NCBI RefSeq assembly: GCF_019749295.1
Contig: NZ_JACWFG010000006.1
Coordinates: forward strand, 1 to 64,000
DNA from: Neobacillus niacini
Lineage (GTDB): Bacteria > Bacillota > Bacilli > Bacillales > Cytobacillaceae
Direction: 5' to 3'
Length of the DNA stretch: 64,000 nucleotides
Shown here: positions 35,979-43,893 of the stretch, piece by piece
Layout: each line of letters begins with the position of its first letter
Position numbering within the stretch: position 1 is the first letter of the stretch
Made by a program: the position numbers and the translations under genes
The notes under the pieces: generated by a model
What the model saw: the letters and a program-made list of their open reading frames with translations, nothing else
Database searches by the model: none
Told to the model about the DNA's origin: nothing

Positions 35979-36917
35979 ATGAAGGCTTATATGGTATTTG
36001 ATATTGGAGGAACGTATATAAAGTATGCGGTTATGAACGAGACCGGAATGAAGCTAGATAGCGGAAAGGTTCCTACCCCTCTGGAAGGATTAGAAGAATT
36101 TTTAAAAAAGACTTCTGAAATTGTTACCCGGTACCGCCAATCTTATGACTTTCAAGGGATTGCACTAAGTTCTCCAGGTGCAGTGGATGTGAAAAGCGGA
36201 TATATCGGGGGAGCTAGTGCTATTCCTTATATCCACGGTGTACCGATGGCAGACTTAATTAGAGAACAAACCGGTCTGGACGTTTCGATCGAAAATGACG
36301 CAAACTGCGCCGCATTGGCAGAAGGCTGGCTGGGAGCAGCAAAAGAAACAGATTACTATATTTGCATCGTTATTGGCACGGGAATTGGCGGCAGTATCGT
36401 GATGAATCATACCATTTTACGCGGTGCTTCCCTTCACGGGGGAGAGTTTGGCTATATGATTATGGGTGACCCGCTGCAGAGAAATCCACTGTATTCGACC
36501 TGGAGTAAGGCTGCTTCCACACATGCGCTTGTTGAAGAAGTGGAATCGAGGAAACTACTTGCAAAAGGAACATTGAACGGGGAAGATGTATTTCGTTTGG
36601 CTGAAGGGGGAGACTCCATTGCAAAAGAATCCATTGCTCAGTTTTATAAAAAATTGGCAGTAGGTATCTATAACTTGAAATATACACTTGATCCGAAAAA
36701 GATTCTGATTGGCGGTGGAATTAGCAAACGTCCAGAAGTAATTGAAGGGATTAATCAGGAGTTGAGGCAATTGAAGGATGAAGTCTCTACGCTCGATATT
36801 ACGGTTAGTGCCTGTCAATTTGATAACGATGCCAATTTAATTGGTGCCTTATTTCACTATTTAAGTACGAAAAAAATGACAGCGCTATCCATATCTGATA
36901 GGGATCTAAGGGAATAG
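35979..36917 (+). CDS. ROK family kinase, BglK-like
   Basis: This 312-residue kinase has the ROK ATP motif DIGGTYIKYAVM, catalytic Asp in IENDANCAALAEG and IGTGIGGSIVM. It also lacks the CxCGxxGC zinc site; after GEFGYMIMG comes an unrelated stretch (LYSTWSKAASTHALVEEVE), a pattern seen in beta-glucoside kinases that phosphorylate a disaccharide. It is quite different from the upstream ROK protein, which argues for a different substrate. A kinase acting on Man-beta-1,4-GlcNAc would fit the context but is not shown. Confidence 0.85.
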   Translation: MKAYMVFDIGGTYIKYAVMNETGMKLDSGKVPTPLEGLEEFLKKTSEIVTRYRQSYDFQGIALSSPGAVDVKSGYIGGASAIPYIHGVPMADLIREQTGLDVSIENDANCAALAEGWLGAAKETDYYICIVIGTGIGGSIVMNHTILRGASLHGGEFGYMIMGDPLQRNPLYSTWSKAASTHALVEEVESRKLLAKGTLNGEDVFRLAEGGDSIAKESIAQFYKKLAVGIYNLKYTLDPKKILIGGGISKRPEVIEGINQELRQLKDEVSTLDITVSACQFDNDANLIGALFHYLSTKKMTALSISDRDLRE

Positions 36918-36970
36918 GAAAGTTCGCTCAAAAAGCTAAATATAAAAACTAGATTAGGGAGAGATGGAAA

Positions 36971-39637
36971 ATGATTGATTTGAAGAAAAGCCAATTGCTG
37001 ATGGCTGTCTTTTTCGGCATGTGCTGCATCCTGTTATGGCCGAATGCAAGCTTTGCAAAACAACCAGAATCATCTTACTGGTATCCCGAAACACTATTAA
37101 ACTGGACTCCAGAGAAGGACCCAAACGCCGTGTTTAACCGAAGTCAGATTCCACTAGCCAAACGGGAAGTGTTATACAAAGTCAATGACCATGCACAATC
37201 TGATGCGAAGTTAGTGGCTTTGTCTGCTTTAAACCCTACGACAAGCGGGGTGCCTTCTCAAGGGGGGAAGGATTTTTATGCAAATACCTTTAGTTATTGG
37301 CAGTATGTTGATCTCATGGTGTATTGGGCAGGCTCTGCTGGCGAGGGCATTATTGTGCCGCCAAGTGCAGATGTCATTGATGCTGCCCATAAAAACGGCG
37401 TACCAATTTTAGGTAATGTTTTCTTTCCTCCTACTGTGTATGGCGGAAAGGCTGAGTGGGTCAACCAAATGCTTACTCAGCGCGCTGATGGATCCTTCCC
37501 GGCAGCGGACAAGCTGTTGGAAGTTGCAAGCTACTATGGGTTTGACGGCTGGTTCATTAACCAGGAAACCGAAGGCGGAAACGCTCAAACTGCTGTTAAA
37601 ATGCAGGAATTCTTAATGTATCTTCAAAAACATAAACAAAAAGATATGCAAATAATGTGGTACGATTCGATGACGAAGGATGGCCGTATCAATTGGCAAA
37701 ATGCGTTAACGGATAAAAATAGCAGCTTTTTACAGGACGGCAGCAAACGTGTTTCTGACAGCATGTTTTTAAACTTCTGGTGGCGCGATCAACAAGCCTC
37801 CGCTGCAAAAGCGAGGGAACTTGGCAGAAGCCCATATGACTTATTTACTGGGATTGATGTGGAAGCGAATGGAACAAGCACAAATATTCCATGGCAGGGA
37901 ATCTTCCCTGAGGGCAAAGCACCTGAAACTTCTTTAGGTATTTATCGTCCAGATTGGGCTTTTAAAACATCTGAAACAATGGAACAGTTTTATCAAAAGG
38001 AAAATGAATTTTGGGTTGGAAAGTCTGCAAATCCTGCCTCAACAAACGATAACGGTGCCTGGAAAGGAATGGCACATTATTTCACGGCCAAAACAGCTAT
38101 TGAGGAATTGCCATTCGTCACTCATTTTAATACAGGCAGCGGCAAATTTTTCGCTGTTGATGGGGAACAGGTAAGCGGACAGTCATGGAATAACCGCAGC
38201 CTGCAGGATATATTGCCGACCTGGCGCTGGCTGAAGGAGGGCGGACAGGCTGTTCAAGTTGATTTTGATTGGGAAAGTTCATATTATGGCGGAAGCTCAT
38301 TAAAGCTTTCAGGTGTTATTGATCCAAGCAATCCAACACATATTAAACTTTATAAAACTAACCTTCCGATTCAAAAGGATACTGAAATTGCACTGACATA
38401 CAAGACAGATTTGAAAAAGCCAAATTTGAAGCTTGGAATCAGTTTCACCGACACTCCTAATCAATTTATCTATTTCGATGTGAAAAAACAAAGTCATAAT
38501 CAATGGATAACCGACTCGGTTAAGTTGAAAAAATTTAGCGGTAATAACATTGCAGCCATCTCGCTTTTAGTTGAGAGTGACAACGAGGTCAAAAATTTCA
38601 CAACAAATATTGGAGAAATCAAGGTTTATAACAAGCTAGATAAGCATAATGCTATTCATACTCCAGAGCAAGGAAAGGTAAGTAATATTGAGTTTACCAA
38701 AGGAATTTATGCAGATGTTGCGCTTGCTTGGGAGCCGTCTGATTCCAATGTGAGTCACTATGAAATTTACCGGATGCTGCCAAACAATGAAAGGGAATTT
38801 GTCGGTGCTACACCGAACCATGTGTACTTCCTTTCCAATCTAAAGCGAGATGGGAAAGAAACTAGCACCAATTTAGAAATCGTTGCGGTGAACAAAGAAT
38901 TTAAACGAAGCAAGCCTGCGGCTGTTACATTTGAATGGCCGCCATATCCAAAGCCGGAAGCAGACTTTCGAGCGGATCAAACGGTAGCAGCACCGGGAGA
39001 GAAGATTCAATTTACCAATGCATCTTCGGAGGTAACGGAAGCAGTGGAATGGCATTTTGAGGGAGGTACACCGGCTGTGAGCATGGAGGAAAACCCGGTT
39101 GTCACCTATGAAAAGGAAGGCATTTATGCTGTTACCCTAATTGCAAAAAACAGTGAGGGTGAAAGTGTCCTGACAAAAGAAGCGATGATTACCATTTCCG
39201 AAGCTGCCAAGGATATAAAAAATGTTGCGTTGAATAAAATGGCCATTGCAAGCGGACAATGTGCTCCGAGTGAAGCGGCACAATATGCTTTTGACGGGAA
39301 CGTAAAAAGTAAATGGTGCGCATTAGGGGATGCCCCTCATTGGTTAAAGGTAGATCTTGGCGGTCAATATGCAATTTCAAAATTCGTTGTTCACCATGCA
39401 CAAGCAGGCGGGGAGCCGGGAGCCTTTAATACCCAGGCATTCAGAATTGAAGTAAGTACTGACGGGGAAAACTGGACAGAGTCAGTGAAGATAACAGATA
39501 ATACAGCGGCTGTCTCAGAACACAGCATCACCTTGACAAATGCACGCTATGTCCGATTATGGACTGACAAGCCAACCCAAGGCGGAGACCAAGCCGCAAG
39601 AATTTATGATTTCGAGGTTCATGGATTTCAAAAATAG
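36971..39637 (+). CDS. Secreted GH85 endo-beta-N-acetylglucosaminidase (ENGase 3) with PKD and CBM32
   Basis: This 888-residue protein has a signal peptide (about 1-29) and a GH85 barrel with N197/E199 in GWFINQETEGG; the Phe seen before the catalytic Asn in the other two paralogues is Ile here. A beta-sandwich, a fibronectin-III-like segment, a PKD domain (about 660-740, APGEKIQFTNASSEV and TYEKEGIYAVTLIAKN) and a C-terminal CBM32/F5-8-type domain (about 755-888) follow. The CBM32 resembles that of the GH85 protein at 4341 (both contain SKWCA). It lies 53 bp after the ROK genes and ends the glycan locus. Confidence 0.94.
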   Translation: MIDLKKSQLLMAVFFGMCCILLWPNASFAKQPESSYWYPETLLNWTPEKDPNAVFNRSQIPLAKREVLYKVNDHAQSDAKLVALSALNPTTSGVPSQGGKDFYANTFSYWQYVDLMVYWAGSAGEGIIVPPSADVIDAAHKNGVPILGNVFFPPTVYGGKAEWVNQMLTQRADGSFPAADKLLEVASYYGFDGWFINQETEGGNAQTAVKMQEFLMYLQKHKQKDMQIMWYDSMTKDGRINWQNALTDKNSSFLQDGSKRVSDSMFLNFWWRDQQASAAKARELGRSPYDLFTGIDVEANGTSTNIPWQGIFPEGKAPETSLGIYRPDWAFKTSETMEQFYQKENEFWVGKSANPASTNDNGAWKGMAHYFTAKTAIEELPFVTHFNTGSGKFFAVDGEQVSGQSWNNRSLQDILPTWRWLKEGGQAVQVDFDWESSYYGGSSLKLSGVIDPSNPTHIKLYKTNLPIQKDTEIALTYKTDLKKPNLKLGISFTDTPNQFIYFDVKKQSHNQWITDSVKLKKFSGNNIAAISLLVESDNEVKNFTTNIGEIKVYNKLDKHNAIHTPEQGKVSNIEFTKGIYADVALAWEPSDSNVSHYEIYRMLPNNEREFVGATPNHVYFLSNLKRDGKETSTNLEIVAVNKEFKRSKPAAVTFEWPPYPKPEADFRADQTVAAPGEKIQFTNASSEVTEAVEWHFEGGTPAVSMEENPVVTYEKEGIYAVTLIAKNSEGESVLTKEAMITISEAAKDIKNVALNKMAIASGQCAPSEAAQYAFDGNVKSKWCALGDAPHWLKVDLGGQYAISKFVVHHAQAGGEPGAFNTQAFRIEVSTDGENWTESVKITDNTAAVSEHSITLTNARYVRLWTDKPTQGGDQAARIYDFEVHGFQK

Positions 39638-39725
39638 TCGGTGAAATATCTCCGATAGAAATTGAAAAAAACTAAAATCCACTATTAAGGCAAGAAAAAA
39701 GGCATAAATACTGACAGTTAAAAAA

Positions 39726-39756
39726 GACGATTCGCTTCCACTCGAATCGTCTTTTT
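39726..39756. terminator. Bidirectional intrinsic terminator, right edge of glycan locus
   Basis: GACGATTCG pairs with CGAATCGTC around CTTCCACT, flanked by A- and T-tracts. It serves both the GH85-3 gene and the convergent 64-residue gene. The arms and following TTTTTACTA are the same as in the terminator at 741-776. Confidence 0.9.
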
Positions 39757-39776
39757 ACTATTTTTTCTGAGAACAT

Positions 39777-39971
39777 TTACCTTCTTTTAACTAAACAAAG
39801 TACCCCTTGGATGATTAATACAAAAGAGAATAAAAGGATTGCTAGGACACCAATAAGGACAACTAATTGACTCAGCGGTGCTAAAATACCAGTTAACGGT
39901 ACTCTTATTAAGGCAAAACCAGCAATAATACAGGCTAAATACAAAAATGGACTGCGGTCTAATACACTCAT
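39777..39971 (-). CDS. Small membrane protein, unknown function
   Basis: This 64-residue protein has two long hydrophobic stretches (about 8-30 and 35-60) and a basic C-terminus (VKRR). On the minus strand AAGGAGTG lies 7-8 nt before the ATG, a strong site that supports a real gene. I do not recognise the family. It is outside the glycan locus by the terminator position. Confidence 0.65.
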   Translation of the reverse strand: MSVLDRSPFLYLACIIAGFALIRVPLTGILAPLSQLVVLIGVLAILLFSFVLIIQGVLCLVKRR

Positions 39972-40206
39972 CGTATTCTCACTCCTTTTTCGGGGATTAC
40001 TAAATATTATTCACCAGTGAGGTTAGATATTTATTAGAATAATAAATTAGGACAAAGATACTATGTTTTTGGAATATTATTCCTAAAATTTTTGCGCGTT
40101 ACTGTGAGTAAAGTGCCATCTTAAGGATGATGGGAGCATTTGTGAGTAATTGAAAATGGGATTGGATAGGATAACTTTTAATTAGTTGTTTCGAAGGGGA
40201 AATATC

Positions 40207-40668
40207 ATGCGGGTCCTAGTGGTATTTATTTTCTTTATTATCCTTGGTGTTATCACTTTTCTTGTCCCAAAAAGAGTGAGCAGAATAGAGCTTTACACAA
40301 CAAGTCTCTTTGCTTTAGTATTCGGAATCAATGTGGATATGGTACTGAATTTTAAATACCATTTATACGGCTATTTTGGTAAAGGGTTTCAATGGATGGG
40401 GTTTGTGGGAGAGTTTCTGTACTTTATTCCTGTCAGCATATTGTTTCTAAATTATTATCCCTTAAAAGGAACCAATCTAACGAAATCTCTTTACATCTTA
40501 GCTTGGTCACTAGCCTCCGTAATAATTGAGTTTTTAATAGAAAAAACACACTTCTTCAACTATACCGGATGGAAACTTTGGTATTCTGCCTGCCTATACC
40601 CATTTGTTTTTCTAATCCTTATTGCCCATTTAAGAATAGTAAAGCAGATAATAAATAGCAAAAAGTGA
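40207..40668 (+). CDS. CBO0543-like membrane protein
   Basis: The ATG at 40207 follows GAAGGGGAA 6-7 nt upstream and is preferred to the TTG at 40186. The 153-residue product has about five membrane helices, with aromatic-rich KTHFFNYTGWKLWYSACLYP near the C-terminus, a pattern found in the CBO0543 family of Firmicutes membrane proteins of unknown function. The stop codon lies inside the stem of a terminator. Confidence 0.7.
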   Translation: MRVLVVFIFFIILGVITFLVPKRVSRIELYTTSLFALVFGINVDMVLNFKYHLYGYFGKGFQWMGFVGEFLYFIPVSILFLNYYPLKGTNLTKSLYILAWSLASVIIEFLIEKTHFFNYTGWKLWYSACLYPFVFLILIAHLRIVKQIINSKK

Positions 40669-40700
40669 CCGAATCCATTGTTAAATCTGGATTCGGTCAC
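40665..40700. terminator. Bidirectional intrinsic terminator
   Basis: GTGACCGAATCCA (40665-40677) pairs perfectly with TGGATTCGGTCAC (40688-40700). It contains the stop codon of the upstream gene and serves the convergent MFS gene on the minus strand, where a T-run follows. Confidence 0.88.
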
Positions 40701-40705
40701 TTCGT

Positions 40706-42001
40706 TTAAAACGCCTCAGCACTTTTCTTCAATTCATTGTCCTCTTCAATTTCTGGATGAACCTTTCGAATGACTGCAGGTCTTGCAAGAATCAAAACAA
40801 CAGCTAATAATAGTCCCATTGATAGTATCAAGACCAAGTGAGCAGGGAAGACATCGTATAGAAACCCATAGATGATCATACCTAAAGGTGATAATGCCAT
40901 GGCAACGGTTTCGACGATTGAGAATACACGACCTTTAAATTCATCAGCGATTTGTTTTTGCATCATGACTTGTGTTGGAGTATTGACGATTACAATGCAG
41001 GCTCCTAAAACAAATTCAAGGAGGATAAAGTAGCCGAACATTAGGTTATATTCCATCGAAATTAGTAAAGGTAATGCTGTAACTCCCATGATTACCCCCA
41101 TAATGATAATTCCCCTTTTAGCAACAAGCAGCGGAAATTTGACTTCCTTTCGGACAGAAAGATAAATGGACAGGAGCAGCATGCCAACAGCAAAGGAACC
41201 TTCTGTAAAACCAAAATGTTGAGAGGCCATCTTTAATTTTTCGATTAGGATAAAGGAATACCCAACCTGATAAGCATTGAAAAAGAAATTGACTAATAAG
41301 GCAATCCAGATAATAGTCATCAGCAAAGGCTGTAATTTCATATAAGAAATCCCAGCCTTCATACCTTGCCACATGGATTCATTCTTGCCCGCTGCTGGTT
41401 CAGCCTTTTTGGAAAATAGGGTAAAATTCATGGTTAATTCGAGAACAATTGCGATACCAGAGGCTGCCATATAGACGATAAGGAATATTGGCATGGAAAT
41501 TACTCCATACAATAATCCTCCAACAGCAGGGGAGGCAATGGCAGCAAATGAGATCGACATCTGGTTTAAGGACATGGCTTTTTGTATCCTTCCTTCGTCT
41601 ACAAGCCCGGTAATCGAAGAGGTAAACGCTACACCAGAAAACATGGAGGTAAGAGATAAAATGCAGGATGTGATGTAGATTGCTGTTAAGGATAACCCTG
41701 AGGTGAGACTTACGATTAATAATCCGCCGATGGCTATAGTCGTTATAATCTGGGAGGTAATTGCAATGGCCTTCCTTGGATACTTATCGATGATATAGCC
41801 TGCAAAGGGTGCAGCAATCGTGCGAGGCAGCACATTGCAAATTAGGTTTAACGCAAAGCTTTTTGCAGACCCGGTTGCTTGTAAAATGTAAAAGCTAATG
41901 GCAAATGAGTATACTTGTGAGCCAAAGGATGAAATCAGCTTGCTTATGGTAAATGTCCAGAGATGATACGTCGCTTTCTTCAGCATCAACGTGTTATTCA
42001 T
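40706..42001 (-). CDS. MFS exporter (EntS/MFS_3-like)
   Basis: This 431-residue transporter has about twelve membrane helices. The N-terminal half carries LPRTIAAPFAGYIIDKYPRKAIAI, the loop motif of the major facilitator superfamily, and the overall pattern is of the MFS_3 drug or siderophore exporter group. It is divergent from an XRE/TPR regulator gene; three copies of a 17-bp palindrome fill the region between them, so expression is probably controlled by that regulator. The substrate cannot be told from sequence. Confidence 0.85.
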   Translation of the reverse strand: MNNTLMLKKATYHLWTFTISKLISSFGSQVYSFAISFYILQATGSAKSFALNLICNVLPRTIAAPFAGYIIDKYPRKAIAITSQIITTIAIGGLLIVSLTSGLSLTAIYITSCILSLTSMFSGVAFTSSITGLVDEGRIQKAMSLNQMSISFAAIASPAVGGLLYGVISMPIFLIVYMAASGIAIVLELTMNFTLFSKKAEPAAGKNESMWQGMKAGISYMKLQPLLMTIIWIALLVNFFFNAYQVGYSFILIEKLKMASQHFGFTEGSFAVGMLLLSIYLSVRKEVKFPLLVAKRGIIIMGVIMGVTALPLLISMEYNLMFGYFILLEFVLGACIVIVNTPTQVMMQKQIADEFKGRVFSIVETVAMALSPLGMIIYGFLYDVFPAHLVLILSMGLLLAVVLILARPAVIRKVHPEIEEDNELKKSAEAF

Positions 42002-42024
42002 AAAATCTCCTCATTTCAATAAAA

Positions 42025-42156
42025 GTTTAATTTAATTAAACAAATCATAACATGAAGTTTTTACCAAATCAAGCGTAAGTTTAATTTAATTAAACAAATT
42101 TGAACCCCATTTTGTTTACCTCTTCCCATTTCAGGGAATGTTTAATATAATTAAAC
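42025..42156. promoter_or_regulatory. Three palindromic operators between MFS and XRE genes
   Basis: GTTTAATTTAATTAAAC occurs at 42025-42041 and 42079-42095, and GTTTAATATAATTAAAC at 42140-42156. Each is an 8-1-8 inverted repeat (one arm mismatch in the third). Starts are 54 and 61 bp apart. One copy lies just before the MFS start codon and one just before the regulator's ribosome binding site, as expected for autoregulated repression. Confidence 0.75.
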
Positions 42157-42182
42157 TAATTACTTTTTGGGAGGTCACCAAC

Positions 42183-43406
42183 ATGTTAGGAGACCGAATA
42201 CGAAAAATTAGAAAGCAAAAAAAGTTGACGCTTGAGGCACTGGCAGGGACAGAACTGACAAAGGGGATGCTTAGCCTCATTGAGAATAATAAAGCGAAGC
42301 CTTCAATGGAAAGCCTCGTGTATATAGCTGAGAGGTTAGGTGTTGAGGTAACTGATTTGTTAGAAGAAGTCAGTACTCAGGAACTAAGAGAAACGCTTGA
42401 AAAGGCTGAAGCATTATTTAATCAAAAAGGGGAAACCGCTATAGATAAATATAAACAGCTGCTGACTCTTATTGAACCTTATACAAAAAGACTAACTCAA
42501 GGATATGAATCAGCCCGTTTGTTAGATATTTACAGCCAAAGTCTTTACAGAGAAGAGATGCCAGGCTGGGAGGAATTCTGTAATCAAGCTGCGGCTATGT
42601 ACGACAAGATGAATCTAACATCCAAGCGGGGAAAAATTGCGATTTTTCGCTCGCTGGTATATTTCGTTAAGCATGATTATCAAAATTCCTTAGAGATTTT
42701 GTTAAAAGAACGTAAAGAGATTGAATCCAATCATGTCTATATTGACCCCATGACTACCGTGGACCTTGACTATACGGAAGCGGTATTACACTTTGCGGTC
42801 GGAGATGATCAGGCTGCCACAGTGACAATGGAAAGGGCGATTGACTTTTCAAAAAAGAATAAGATTTTTTATCGTATTGATGATTTATACAGACTTGGTG
42901 CAGGACAGGCTATGATGAGGAATGATAAGGAAAATCAAAAATTGTATTTACGAAAACTAAAGCAATACGGTGAATTTGCGGATGATTCACTATCCATCCT
43001 TGTTCACGACCTTATTGTTGCCATGACGCTTAATTCCGAGAATCAAGAGTACAAAAAAGCATTAGAAATCATTGAAGATTATTTGGCAGATCCAAAGGAT
43101 GAGAATATTGTTGAAAATCTCTATATTATAGAAAAGGGGAAGTCCCTTTACGGTCTAGGAGAATATAGAGAGGCTCTTCTTCATTTTGACAAGGTTGAAA
43201 CACCTGATGACACGCACCATCCGTTTGATTTGGCACTCTTTTACATTAGGGATTCATACAAGGCACTTTGTTATTATGAGGTTGGAGAGATGGAAGAGGG
43301 AGTTAAAGCTGCCCAATTGGCCGTTGAGAATTTCGATGGTCTTCCGAACACACCTTTTAAGGAATTTGCTTTTGATACCTATAAAACAATTAAAGCCCAA
43401 AACTAG
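42183..43406 (+). CDS. XRE-family regulator with TPR domain
   Basis: The ATG at 42183 follows GGGAGG 9 nt upstream; an in-frame ATG at 42138 overlaps the third operator and is rejected. The 407-residue protein has an N-terminal XRE helix-turn-helix (about 1-60, RIRKIRKQKKLTLEALAG) and then helical TPR-type repeats to the end, the layout of peptide- or ligand-sensing regulators. It is divergent from the MFS exporter and probably represses it and itself through the 17-bp palindromes. Its last codons overlap the first unit of the 52-bp tandem repeat array. Confidence 0.88.
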   Translation: MLGDRIRKIRKQKKLTLEALAGTELTKGMLSLIENNKAKPSMESLVYIAERLGVEVTDLLEEVSTQELRETLEKAEALFNQKGETAIDKYKQLLTLIEPYTKRLTQGYESARLLDIYSQSLYREEMPGWEEFCNQAAAMYDKMNLTSKRGKIAIFRSLVYFVKHDYQNSLEILLKERKEIESNHVYIDPMTTVDLDYTEAVLHFAVGDDQAATVTMERAIDFSKKNKIFYRIDDLYRLGAGQAMMRNDKENQKLYLRKLKQYGEFADDSLSILVHDLIVAMTLNSENQEYKKALEIIEDYLADPKDENIVENLYIIEKGKSLYGLGEYREALLHFDKVETPDDTHHPFDLALFYIRDSYKALCYYEVGEMEEGVKAAQLAVENFDGLPNTPFKEFAFDTYKTIKAQN

Positions 43407-43811
43407 CAGGTATCAGGTGAAATGGGTCTCATGAAGGGTTCATGAAGCCCAAAACTAGCAGGTATCAGGTGAAATGGGTCTCATGAAGTATTCATGAAGC
43501 CCAAAACTAGGAGGTTTCAATTAAAATGGGTCTCATGAAGTGTTCATGAAGCCCCAAAACTAGCGGGTATCAGGTGAAATGGGTCTCATGAAGGGTTCAT
43601 GAAGCCCAAAACTTGCGGGTATCAGTTGAAATGGGTCTCATGAAGTATTCATGAGGCCCAAAACTAGCAGGTATCAGGTGAAATGGGTCTCATGAAGGGT
43701 TCATGAAGCCCAAAACTTGCGGGTATCAGTTGAAATGGGTCTCATGAAGCGTTCATGGAGCCTAAAACAAGCGAGTATCAGATGAACAAGCCTCATGAAC
43801 CGTGCTTCCAG
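43395..43811. repeat. 52-bp tandem repeat array of hairpin-forming units
   Basis: Units start at 43395, 43447, 43499, 43551 (53 bp), 43604, 43656, 43708 and 43760 (degenerate). Each contains TCATGAA-N3-TTCATGA, extended by GGG and CCC into a stem of about 12 bp with one mismatch. The 3-nt loop varies (GGG, GTA, GTG, GGG, GTA, GGG, GCG). Units 1 and 6 are identical, and units 5 and 7 nearly so, which suggests duplication of blocks. The first unit contains the stop codon of the XRE gene. No long open frame runs through. Confidence 0.9.
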
Positions 43812-43850
43812 GATTTTAACAGTTTGATATAATTTCCCAATCTAAAAAAA

Positions 43851-43893
43851 TCTCCTAGTACAGCAGTAAACTTCTGTACTAGGAGACCTTTTT
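43851..43893. terminator. Bidirectional intrinsic terminator
   Basis: TCTCCTAGTACAG (43851-43863) pairs with CTGTACTAGGAGA (43874-43886), with T-rich tracts on both sides. It ends the fused permease gene on the minus strand and any read-through from the repeat array. Confidence 0.9.

Noticed and set aside
43420..43760. Repeated mini-frames (MGLMKGS-type) inside each 52-bp unit
   Set aside because: The ATG is too close to the AGGTGA-like site, and each frame is only seven codons; it follows from the hairpin sequence TCATGA containing ATG and TGA.
43395..43811. CRISPR array
   Set aside because: The units are head-to-tail with no unique spacers, and no cas gene is in the window.
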